Positions 56,596 through 64,000 of a stretch of DNA of 64,000 nt are shown here, piece by piece. The position numbers and the translations under genes are program-made. The notes beneath the pieces are model-generated. The model ran no database searches and was not told where the DNA came from. It was given only the letters and a program-made list of their open reading frames with translations. The DNA comes from B2-G16 sp964528085 (GTDB lineage Bacteria > Bipolaricaulota > Bipolaricaulia > UBA7950 > UBA9294): contig CAZGRE010000002.1 of the NCBI GenBank assembly GCA_964528085.1, forward strand, positions 5,678 to 69,677, read 5' to 3'. Every line of letters starts with the position of its first letter. Position 1 is the stretch's first letter.

Positions 56596-58752
56596 GTGAT
56601 AAAACGGCTGATAGTCTTGTTCCTTTTCGCGATCGCACTCCTTTCGTTCTGTGCGCTCGCCTCCCTCGATCAGAGCGATCTCGCGCGCCTCGATCCGGCA
56701 CTCAGGGCAGCGCTCATCACGAGCGAGGGTGGAAACTCCCCCCAGGGTTTCCTCTACCCGCTGTTCGATTCAGAGCGCTTTCAGATCACGTTCTCCCCAT
56801 CGACCGGCGAGGCGAAGATTGGCGTCCTGGTGAAGGTGGACCGGCCGATCCCTGGGATGGCGTACGCCGGGATACCGATCCGGGGGAAGGCCGGCTCGAT
56901 AATCAGCCTTTCGGTCAGCCTCGGCGAGCTCTATCGACTCGCAGAGGACGATGACGTCGTCTACATCGAGCCGGCGTGGAAGACATCCCCCAAGCTCGAC
57001 TACAGCGTCCCGGCGATCGGGGCGGCCGAGGTCCATGCGGCCTCCCCGCCGGTCATCGGGGAGGGGGCGATCGTCGGGCTGGTCGACACGGGGATAGACT
57101 ACACGCACCTTGACTTCCGCTATGATTCGGATGGGGATGGATTCGAGGAATCCTCTCGGATCCTTGCAATCTGGGATCAGACGTGGGGGCTCCTCGGTGC
57201 GAGCTACGACAGGACAGAGATCGAGGAGGATATCGCCCTCGGCTACGGCTCTGGGGAGGGGGCGGTCCGCGAGTCGGATACGGACGGGCATGGGACGCAC
57301 GTCGCGAGCATCGCAGCCGGGGATGGGTCCTCTTCTCCCTACGGGTTCGTCGGGGTCGCTCCCGGAGCCGACATCATCGCTGTAAAGACCTCGTTCTACA
57401 CCTCGGACATCCTCTCCGGGGTCGAGTACATCTTCGATCGGGCGACGGAACTGAACCGGCCGGCCGTTGTCAACCTCAGCCTCGGCGGGCACGAAGGACC
57501 GCACGACGGGACGAGCCTGTTCGAGGAGGGACTCGACCGGCTCGCCGTCGGGCCGGGGAGGGCGATCGTCGTCTCGGCCGGGAACGAGGGTGACGAGAAG
57601 ATTCATGCCTCCTCCACCCTGAACGGGGGCGCATTCACGTTCGAGGTGATCCCGGACGATTGGGAGATCGAGCTCAACATCTGGTACCCCGGATCGTCCG
57701 AGTTCACGATAACGGTCGTCTCTCCCTCGGATCTGCCGACCATTGCCCCGAAGGGGACGAACACCGGTCCGGTCCTCACCCCGGACGGAATCGTGTACAT
57801 CGACAATGCATCGGCCGGTGTCAACCCGAACAACGGGGACAACGAGGGGTTCATCAGGCTGACCAATGTGACGCGGGGGGACCGCTGGCGGGTCGTGATA
57901 ACCGATACGGACGGCGGCGGGAGGTTCGACGCGTGGATCTCGAGCGGATCTGCGAGGATCGCAGGCGGGGATTCAAACTCCACGATCGACGAACCGGGAA
58001 ACGCACACCGCGTGATTACGGTCGGGGCGTTTACGACCAAGGCGGCATGGCCGTCGCAGGCGGGGGAGGAGGACTTCTCCGCCGACTACACCGTGGGGGC
58101 GATCGCCTACTTCTCGAGCCGAGGGCCGACGCGCGACGGGAGGACGAAGCCGGACCTCGCCGCCCCGGGAGCGTGGATCTGCGCCGCCCGCTCGGCGGAC
58201 GCAACGGCGTACTCCTACCTCCTCCACCCCGATGGGAAGCACATGATCGAACTCGGAACGAGCATGGCCGCACCGCACGTGGCGGGGGCGCTCGCCCTCC
58301 TCTTCTCCCTCGATCCCGATCTGACCGCCGATGAGGCGAGGGGGATCCTGACCTCGACGGCACGGGAGGATTACTTCACGGGTGCGACCCCGAACGACAT
58401 CTGGGGATGGGGGAAGATCGACGTCACAGGGGCGGTGGCGAGTGTCGAGCCGCCCGAGCCGGTGAATCCGCCGGAGGAGGATCTCCCTTCGATCTCGCTC
58501 GAGGAGAATCCGGCCGTCGATGCGGCCCGGTTCACCTACGAGACCCCGGACGGTGCGACAGAAGCGACCCTCCGGATCTACACGGTGAGTGGAAGGCTCG
58601 TCTTTGCGGTCGATCTCCCTCCGGGGGATGGGGCCTATAGGTGGAACCTGACATCGCTGCGCGGGGAGAGGCTCGCCGCCGGGCTCTACCTCTACGTCCT
58701 CGTCACCGACCGGGGAATATCGGAGGTCGGAAGGCTGGTGATCGAACGATGA
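56596..58752 (+). CDS. Secreted subtilisin-like protease with C-terminal sorting-like domain
   Basis: The 718-residue protein starts at GTG with a signal peptide (KRLIVLFLFAIALLSFCALA). It has a propeptide-like region and an S8 domain with triad motifs VGLVDTGIDYTHLD (Asp), DTDGHGTHVASIAAG (His) and LGTSMAAPHVAGALALL (Ser), and the oxyanion VVSAGNEGD. A sandwich of about 140 residues is inserted after that Asn. After a Pro-rich linker (PPEPVNPPEEDLP), the last 80 residues contain EATLRIYTVSGRLVFAVDLP and AGLYLYVLVTDRG and end GRLVIER. This pattern resembles FlgD-type Ig folds and the C-terminal signals of type IX secretion cargo. It overlaps the next start by 4 bases. Confidence 0.92.
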   Translation: MIKRLIVLFLFAIALLSFCALASLDQSDLARLDPALRAALITSEGGNSPQGFLYPLFDSERFQITFSPSTGEAKIGVLVKVDRPIPGMAYAGIPIRGKAGSIISLSVSLGELYRLAEDDDVVYIEPAWKTSPKLDYSVPAIGAAEVHAASPPVIGEGAIVGLVDTGIDYTHLDFRYDSDGDGFEESSRILAIWDQTWGLLGASYDRTEIEEDIALGYGSGEGAVRESDTDGHGTHVASIAAGDGSSSPYGFVGVAPGADIIAVKTSFYTSDILSGVEYIFDRATELNRPAVVNLSLGGHEGPHDGTSLFEEGLDRLAVGPGRAIVVSAGNEGDEKIHASSTLNGGAFTFEVIPDDWEIELNIWYPGSSEFTITVVSPSDLPTIAPKGTNTGPVLTPDGIVYIDNASAGVNPNNGDNEGFIRLTNVTRGDRWRVVITDTDGGGRFDAWISSGSARIAGGDSNSTIDEPGNAHRVITVGAFTTKAAWPSQAGEEDFSADYTVGAIAYFSSRGPTRDGRTKPDLAAPGAWICAARSADATAYSYLLHPDGKHMIELGTSMAAPHVAGALALLFSLDPDLTADEARGILTSTAREDYFTGATPNDIWGWGKIDVTGAVASVEPPEPVNPPEEDLPSISLEENPAVDAARFTYETPDGATEATLRIYTVSGRLVFAVDLPPGDGAYRWNLTSLRGERLAAGLYLYVLVTDRGISEVGRLVIER

Positions 58753-59594
58753 ACGGCTTCAGAGGGCTTGCCCTCGTTGCATTGATCCTCCTTCTCAGCG
58801 CGTTCTCCGCCGGAGCTGTGGAGAACGTCGGTGGGCTATTCGACATCGGAATCTCGGCCCGCGGGGAGGGGCTCGGGGGAGGATACTCAGCGCTCGTCGA
58901 CGACGAGACGGCCGTCCTCTACAACCCCGCTGCCCTCGGATGGTATAAGGGGTTGGGTCTCTCCTCGATCTTCACCCGCCAGTTCGGGGTAGCGTCGTAC
59001 GGATCGATCGGGTTGGCCGGCTCGTACGTCGGGATCGATCTTCTCTTCCTCGAGTCAGGACCGATCTCATCGGGAGACGATACGTTCAACTACGCGAGCC
59101 AAGGGATCGTCGCTGCGATCGGGATTCCGCTCGGGAACGCCGCTGTCGGCATCCGATGGCGGTATCTCAACGTATCATCCCCGTTCACTGGAAGCGGGTG
59201 GGCGATCGATCCGGCCATCCTCGTCGTCACCGACACCGTCCGGGTCGCCCTCCTCTACGAAGGGGCGGCATCCGCACCGGTCGGCTACAGCACGGGGGGG
59301 AGCGATCCCTGGGAGAGCTCCCTCCGGCTCGGCCTCGCCCTCACCCTCAGCCCGACCCCGGGCGTCCTGTGGAACGCGACGTTCGAGGCCTCAGGCCTCT
59401 TCTCGTCCGCCTCCGCTCTCTCCGGCGGAATCGAGTCATGGATCGGGGGGATCGGCGCGCGCATCGGCTACGACGGGGACGGCCCGACGTTCGGATTGTC
59501 GATTCGGTTCACCGCCCTGGAGATCGACTGGGCTTACACGACGCGGAGCGATCTCGGCGATACCCACCGCGTCTCCCTCTCCCTCAGGTTTTAG
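58749..59594 (+). CDS. PorV/UPF0164-like outer-membrane barrel protein
   Basis: The 281-residue product has a signal peptide (RGLALVALILLLSAFSAGA). The first mature strands contain FDIGISARGEGLGGGYSAL, then VDDETAVLYNPAALGWYKG, the signature of the PorV/PorQ and UPF0164 group (the usual form is a NPAGL-like turn). Later strands alternate, and it ends in RVSLSLRF with a terminal Phe. In Bacteroidota PorV binds cargo of the type IX secretion system and its SprA translocon; related proteins of unknown role occur in other phyla. The ATG overlaps the protease stop by 4 bases, so the products are probably made in matched amounts. Confidence 0.85.
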   Translation: MNGFRGLALVALILLLSAFSAGAVENVGGLFDIGISARGEGLGGGYSALVDDETAVLYNPAALGWYKGLGLSSIFTRQFGVASYGSIGLAGSYVGIDLLFLESGPISSGDDTFNYASQGIVAAIGIPLGNAAVGIRWRYLNVSSPFTGSGWAIDPAILVVTDTVRVALLYEGAASAPVGYSTGGSDPWESSLRLGLALTLSPTPGVLWNATFEASGLFSSASALSGGIESWIGGIGARIGYDGDGPTFGLSIRFTALEIDWAYTTRSDLGDTHRVSLSLRF

Positions 59595-59605
59595 AAGGCG
59601 ACTGC

Positions 59606-62600
59606 ATGCTGAGATCATTACGGAAGATAGCGATAGCCGGCCTCCTCATCGCCTCCATCGCCGCCCCCCTCCTCGGGGGAGATGACGAACCGTTCACCAC
59701 CGAGATAACCGGGCGAAAGACGTGGACGATCCGCTATGGGTTCGGTGATCCGATCGGGCTTGCAGCCGCCGGCCTCGCGCCGGGGCAGATCAGCCTCGAT
59801 CAGACGCTCGCCGTCGACATCCACGGCGAGGCGCTCTCCGTCCTGACGATCGAGGGGCACTTCGACGATCAGCAGCCGGAGAGCATGCAGTCCCTGACCG
59901 TCTACCTCGATACCGACCGCCTGGACGGATCGTTCGGGGATTTCACCCTCGAGGGGCTCTCTCCGTTCGCCGTGCATCGGCGGAAGATGAAAGGGGGGAG
60001 GCTCGACTACGAGATAGGGAACGCCACGATAACCGCTATCGGTTCTCGGTTCGAAGGGATCACCGAATCGAAGACGTTCATCGGTTCGACCTCCTCCGCT
60101 CAAGTCCTCTACTCCGCATCCCTCCCGGACCGGCCGTGGGTCCCCCAGCCGTATGCAAGGAACATCGAAGGGTTGTACGCATATCCGCTCTCCATCACCT
60201 ACGTCGAGGACTTCACCGACGTCACCCTCTCCCTTCCGGTGACAAGCGGGGTCGAATCGATCCTCGCCGAGTACTCCCTCTCCTACCTGACCGATTGGCT
60301 GAGCGCGAATCAACAGGAAAAGATCGATGAGAAGAAGTTCGCAGTCGTCGGGGACGAGCAGCAGACCCTCGTATTGAAGGTGAGGCCGATCGACCTTCTC
60401 CGCAGCCGGATAAAGGAGGGGATCGACGCCTACAACCGGGAGAACGCCCTCTCCGGATCGGAGGGGATGATCTACCCGTTCAACGAAGGGTCGGAATATG
60501 AGCTTTCATTCCTAACAGCCCTTTCCCAATCGGCGAAGCTCCTCGTCGACTCGGAGGAACACGAATTGATGAACGGCATCCTCCGGCGGTTCTACGATCT
60601 CGGCCAGACGGGGATCGTGAGCGATTCCCTCCTCGTCGAGGTCAGCCGCGACGGGATGACGTTCACCTCCATCTCCCATCCCGATTATGCCGATTACAAG
60701 GTAGAGGTATATCCGGACGAGGGGATGATCGAGGTCGATTTCCCCGATGATTTCTTCGCGGAACCGGCCCGGGCGTTCCGCGTCTCGTTCTCGTACTCGG
60801 TCTCCGGTGGGACGTACTCGCTCGGCTTCTCCCTCGTCCCGGGGAGCGAGCGGGTGACGCTGAACGGGGAGGTCCTGACGCGTGATACGGATTACATGAT
60901 CGACTACGAGGCCGGGCTCCTCGTCCTCCTCGTTGAGGTGAAGAATAACGATGTGATCCAGGTCGACTACGAGAGGTTCACCGGCGGCCTTGGGAGCGGG
61001 GCCGATTACGCGCGCTACTTCTACGGGATCTTGCTCGACCTCCCGATCTCGGAGGGGTTCTCTCTCGTCGGCCGGCTGGTGGAGACGGCCGACGATCCCC
61101 GCTCGATCGCCGATCCGGAGTCGGCGAGGACGATGCCGAACCGGCATACGGTCGGCGGGATCGTCGGCTCGATCTCCCTCCCTGACTTCATCGGATCGTT
61201 CACCATCGGGTACGGCCGCGACCGGTTCCCGTTCGACGACAACCTCCGCGCTCCCCGACCGAACAGGATTCATACGATCGCCGCCGGAGGGGGATACGTA
61301 TTCGCCGGGCATGCCGCCGGGCTGAGCGCCTACCGAGACGGGGAATGGCGCGCCTACGGGGTCGGCGACGGCCTCTCCGGCCGGGATGTCCGTGCGATCG
61401 CTGTCATAGATGACCGCGCCTACATCGGGACCGGCTCCGGCCTGACGGTCGTCTCCCTGATCGGGGTAGCGCCGCTCGACAGGGTCGACAGCTGGGACCG
61501 CTACTACGAGGAGGACGGGCTTCCGGACGACTCCCTCCGCTCCCTCATCCTCCACGACGGTCGGCTCTGGATCGGGACCGACGCGGGCCTCGCCTCCGTC
61601 CCGGTGGACGAGATCGATGACCCGTCCGCCTGGGTCTCCTACAGCAATGAACGGCTGATCGGCCTCGGCGGGATACTCTCCCTCGCCGCTGACGGGGATT
61701 ACATCTACCTCGGGACGGGGGCCGGGCTTTACCGTTTTTCCCCCGACGATGGGGGGATCACCCTCCTTCCCGGGACAGAGGGGGCGCGGATCTTTGCCCT
61801 TTACCTTGCGGGAGGGACGTTATACGCCGGTTCAGACCGGGGCCTTCGCGCCTTCCGATCCGGGATCGGAGCGGGGTGGCTCACCATCGGCGAGCCGGTC
61901 TACGCCATCGGCGCCATTGACGGGGAGATCTATTACGGGACGGACGACGGCCTCGTCCGGGGAGCGGACGGGAAGAGGTTATACCGCGGCTGGACGATCA
62001 CAGCGATCGGGAGCACTCCGGACGGCTCCCTCTGGGTCGGGACCGAGGCGGACACGGACTACACCCTCTTCATCTGGCGGCTGGACGAGAGGGAGGAGGG
62101 ATTCGACAACGAGACGGCGAAGATCAGCGGCGAGGACCCTTCCGGTTTCCTCGACATCCCTGCCGACGAGCACACCTCCCGCGGCGGGTTGATCCGCGCC
62201 TCGTTCGACCGGTCGGGCGATCGGTTCTCCCTTTCTGGAAGGGTGGAGAGCATCTCCCCCGGATATTCGGCGATCGGGAGCTTCGGCCGCCAGGATACAG
62301 CCGGCTGGGAGCTCGATGGGACGGTCGAGCTGTGGGAGGGGGCGGGGCTTTCCGCTTCCCACAGCTATCATATGGACGATCTCCACTCCGGTTCACCCCG
62401 CGCACGGCTGGAGAACGACGTCTCGTTCTCCGCTTCGTTCGGGCCGGAGCTCTCTCTATCAGCCCATCAGGAGAGCGTCGATACCGATCCCCACCGCCGA
62501 GGGGCGGAGACGAGCTACCTCTCCTACCGGTTCTCCCTCGCCGATGCCCTGTTCGATGACGCACTTCACCTCTCCCTCTCCTGGAATGACGGGTTCACGA

Positions 62601-63580
62601 ACGATCGGGACTACGGGACGAAGCGGAGGGAGAACTCCCTCTCCGCTGATGTCGATCTCTCCCTGTCGCCTTCGCTTTCGTTCTCAGGGAGCTGGTCGCG
62701 GCCGATACAGGTGCAGGACGGCAATTGGAGCGGCCAGGAGAGTTGGGGGTTCACCGCCCACGGTGAGGGGAGGGTCCCGCTCGTATCAGGGAGGCTCGAC
62801 TACGAGGCTCACCGGACGCGTGCCCTGCCGGATGGGGAGTACCGGACCGAGCACAAGGTCGAGATCGGGTTCGACTTCGATCCGTTCGAGCTCGTCGGCT
62901 GGCGGCTGATACCGAGGAGCGACCTCACGATCGAACGGAAGGATAACGAAACGGACCTCTCCGGAAGGGCGATCGTCAACGCCACCTTGGATGCACTCAC
63001 CGTTCGCACGACGCTGAGCGGGAGCGTATCGAGCCTCGGAGCCCCGCTGCGAGAGGAGTCGGGGAAGGTATCGGTCTCCATCAACTACAGCGGGATCGAG
63101 GGGCTTCGCCCCTCTCTCACCTATACCCAGAATCGGAAGAGGAAGATCTACGAAGGGGTGGATAGGCTCTCGTCGGTCGACCACTCCTTAAACGGGAGAT
63201 TGACCTGGTCAGGGAGGGATGGAGAGAGCGATCGGCTCTCCTTCACCGTCCGCGTGAGTGAGAGCGATGGCGCTCCCCGGGTGAACGGCTCGATCGATAA
63301 CTCCTATCAGATCGATCTCAGCGATCGAATTCCCTCCCTTTACGGAGAAAAGTTAGAGTCGGGGTTTCCGACCCTCAACCTGACGATAGACACCTCGGGG
63401 GATTACCGGTTCGACGGGGAGGAACCGGATATCTCCGTGACGGTCAAGGGGAGGTTCGACATCGGCCTCTCCACCACCTGGGGGGGATCCCTCTCCGCAA
63501 CGTATCTTGGCGGGACGAAGCGGGAGGGGGGATTCTATCACAGCCTGATCCTCGAGCTTACCGTCTCGGCCCAGTTCTAA
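59606..63580 (+). CDS. Giant outer-membrane protein with SprA-like segment and beta-propeller
   Basis: The 1324-residue protein has a signal peptide (RKIAIAGLLIASIAAPLLG). Around residue 411 it contains PGSERVTLNGEVLTRDTDY followed by MIDYEAGLLVLLVE, the repeat typical of the SprA (Sov) translocon of type IX secretion. Residues of about 550-815 form propeller blades (GLSAYRDGEWRAYGVGDGL, IGTGSGLTVV, WIGTDAGLASV, YLGTGAGLYRF, YYGTDDGLVRG). Residues of about 860-1324 are alternating strands of a large barrel that ends in LELTVSAQF. ATG 59606 fits the signal peptide. It lies 12 bases after the PorV-like gene. The function as a channel is inference. Confidence 0.8.
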   Translation: MLRSLRKIAIAGLLIASIAAPLLGGDDEPFTTEITGRKTWTIRYGFGDPIGLAAAGLAPGQISLDQTLAVDIHGEALSVLTIEGHFDDQQPESMQSLTVYLDTDRLDGSFGDFTLEGLSPFAVHRRKMKGGRLDYEIGNATITAIGSRFEGITESKTFIGSTSSAQVLYSASLPDRPWVPQPYARNIEGLYAYPLSITYVEDFTDVTLSLPVTSGVESILAEYSLSYLTDWLSANQQEKIDEKKFAVVGDEQQTLVLKVRPIDLLRSRIKEGIDAYNRENALSGSEGMIYPFNEGSEYELSFLTALSQSAKLLVDSEEHELMNGILRRFYDLGQTGIVSDSLLVEVSRDGMTFTSISHPDYADYKVEVYPDEGMIEVDFPDDFFAEPARAFRVSFSYSVSGGTYSLGFSLVPGSERVTLNGEVLTRDTDYMIDYEAGLLVLLVEVKNNDVIQVDYERFTGGLGSGADYARYFYGILLDLPISEGFSLVGRLVETADDPRSIADPESARTMPNRHTVGGIVGSISLPDFIGSFTIGYGRDRFPFDDNLRAPRPNRIHTIAAGGGYVFAGHAAGLSAYRDGEWRAYGVGDGLSGRDVRAIAVIDDRAYIGTGSGLTVVSLIGVAPLDRVDSWDRYYEEDGLPDDSLRSLILHDGRLWIGTDAGLASVPVDEIDDPSAWVSYSNERLIGLGGILSLAADGDYIYLGTGAGLYRFSPDDGGITLLPGTEGARIFALYLAGGTLYAGSDRGLRAFRSGIGAGWLTIGEPVYAIGAIDGEIYYGTDDGLVRGADGKRLYRGWTITAIGSTPDGSLWVGTEADTDYTLFIWRLDEREEGFDNETAKISGEDPSGFLDIPADEHTSRGGLIRASFDRSGDRFSLSGRVESISPGYSAIGSFGRQDTAGWELDGTVELWEGAGLSASHSYHMDDLHSGSPRARLENDVSFSASFGPELSLSAHQESVDTDPHRRGAETSYLSYRFSLADALFDDALHLSLSWNDGFTNDRDYGTKRRENSLSADVDLSLSPSLSFSGSWSRPIQVQDGNWSGQESWGFTAHGEGRVPLVSGRLDYEAHRTRALPDGEYRTEHKVEIGFDFDPFELVGWRLIPRSDLTIERKDNETDLSGRAIVNATLDALTVRTTLSGSVSSLGAPLREESGKVSVSINYSGIEGLRPSLTYTQNRKRKIYEGVDRLSSVDHSLNGRLTWSGRDGESDRLSFTVRVSESDGAPRVNGSIDNSYQIDLSDRIPSLYGEKLESGFPTLNLTIDTSGDYRFDGEEPDISVTVKGRFDIGLSTTWGGSLSATYLGGTKREGGFYHSLILELTVSAQF

Positions 63581-63585
63581 CGGGT

Positions 63586-63882
63586 TCAGCCACCCCCGAC
63601 CGGGGGGAGGAACGCGACCGAATCCCGATCGTTGAGAGGGGTAGAAAGGCCGTTCAAGAAGCGGATGTTCCTCCCGTTCAGGAGGACGTTTACGTACCCG
63701 CGGGAAAGCCCCTCCTCGAGCCGGGAGGTGAGGGAAGGATGTTCCTCGGCGAGGGAGAGGAGGAGCCGCTCGATATCCGCGCCGAGGGGGAGGGCGAGTT
63801 CGACGGCGGCTTTCCCGAGGAGCTCCCTCAGCCCGCCGAACACCTTCACGGTCACGGTGATCTTCTTGTCGGAATCGCTCAT
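63586..63882 (-). CDS. MoaD/ThiS family sulfur-carrier protein
   Basis: The 98-residue protein has a ubiquitin-like fold pattern: TVTVKVFGGLRELLG, ADIERLLLSLAEEHP and VNVLLNGRNIRFLNG. It ends DSVAFLPPVGGG, with the C-terminal Gly-Gly that is activated to a thiocarboxylate. Members supply sulfur for molybdopterin, thiamine or other products. The partner E1-like enzyme and the pathway are not visible. It converges with the barrel gene with 5 bases between. Confidence 0.88.
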   Translation of the reverse strand: MSDSDKKITVTVKVFGGLRELLGKAAVELALPLGADIERLLLSLAEEHPSLTSRLEEGLSRGYVNVLLNGRNIRFLNGLSTPLNDRDSVAFLPPVGGG

Positions 63883-63951
63883 ACGACATTGATACTAACT
63901 CCGGGGCGGGTGTGCAACAGCGGCTACTAGCCGGAAGGGAGGCTGGGCCGG

Positions 63952-63957
63952 TATAAT
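63952..63957 (+). promoter_or_regulatory. -10 element upstream of the last, truncated gene
   Basis: A perfect TATAAT, preceded by CGG, lies 32 bases before the ATG at 63990. A -35 element is not clear. Confidence 0.4.
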
Positions 63958-63989
63958 CCGCCATCATCTCCGCGACGAAGGAAGGCTCG

Positions 63990-64000
63990 ATGGAAAAGAA
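63990..64000 (+). CDS. Start of a gene cut off by the window end
   Basis: An ATG at 63990 is preceded by GAAGGAAGG at a suitable distance and by a perfect -10 hexamer. Only the codons for Met-Glu-Lys are visible, so no product can be named. Confidence 0.5.

Noticed and set aside
56596..58752. Gingipain-like PorU sortase identity for the protease
   Set aside because: PorU is a C25 cysteine protease. This protein has a clear Asp-His-Ser subtilisin triad.

Overview
This is about 64 kb of a bacterial chromosome of roughly 60% GC. The genes are tightly packed, with many 4-base stop/start overlaps and GTG or TTG starts. A Gram-negative-type envelope is suggested by several signal-peptide proteins that look like outer-membrane beta-barrels (4486, 8064, 23077, 27334, 44349, 46282, 58749, 59606) and by lipoproteins. 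The many CARDB, PKD and leucine-rich repeat surface proteins, together with an archaeal-type TrmY tRNA methyltransferase, point to a little-studied lineage. Candidate phyla such as Bipolaricaulota/Acetothermia are a guess from gene style only; no 16S rRNA gene is present to test it.

Layout. 1-5897: truncated recA, recX and ispF, facing tilS-rseP, then two secreted proteins. 5894-11549: mostly minus strand, with a small membrane protein, yebC, a TatT-like TPR protein, a NUDIX hydrolase, an MmgE/PrpD protein and an isocitrate/isopropylmalate dehydrogenase homologue. 11776-22357: a plus-strand run of secreted proteins. It includes three large CARDB proteins, two of which carry a beta-propeller, and a 190-residue protein with 19 cysteines. 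22419-22978: six tRNA genes. 23077-29767: a barrel-like protein, trmY-pcm-threonine aldolase, and a barrel plus two PKD lipoproteins. 29793-34946: the uvrB-uvrA operon and acylphosphatase. 35057-42510: a tiny acidic protein, fRMsr, MFS, nitroreductase, a B3/4 protein, nucleoside hydrolase, NrnA and a lipoprotein subtilase. 42657-51680: secreted nuclease-LTD, a RelE-like remnant, MFS, a barrel, ATP-grasp, an LRR protein, and a decayed IS256-family transposase next to tRNA-Ala. 51788-56407: leuS, a phosphohexomutase and a small protein. 56596-63580: a three-gene secretion-type operon. 63586-64000: a MoaD/ThiS protein and the first codons of another gene.

The most interesting unit is 56596-63580. 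It encodes a subtilase with a C-terminal sorting-like beta-sandwich, a PorV-like barrel and a 1324-residue barrel protein that has a SprA-like segment and an inserted beta-propeller. Together they resemble a reduced type IX-like export or surface-assembly system. Other points worth checking are a divergent RecA L2 loop, the TrmY fusion, apparent leaderless starts (tilS, trmY, pcm, possibly uvrB), a palindrome over the uvrB start, and the CARDB/propeller locus.
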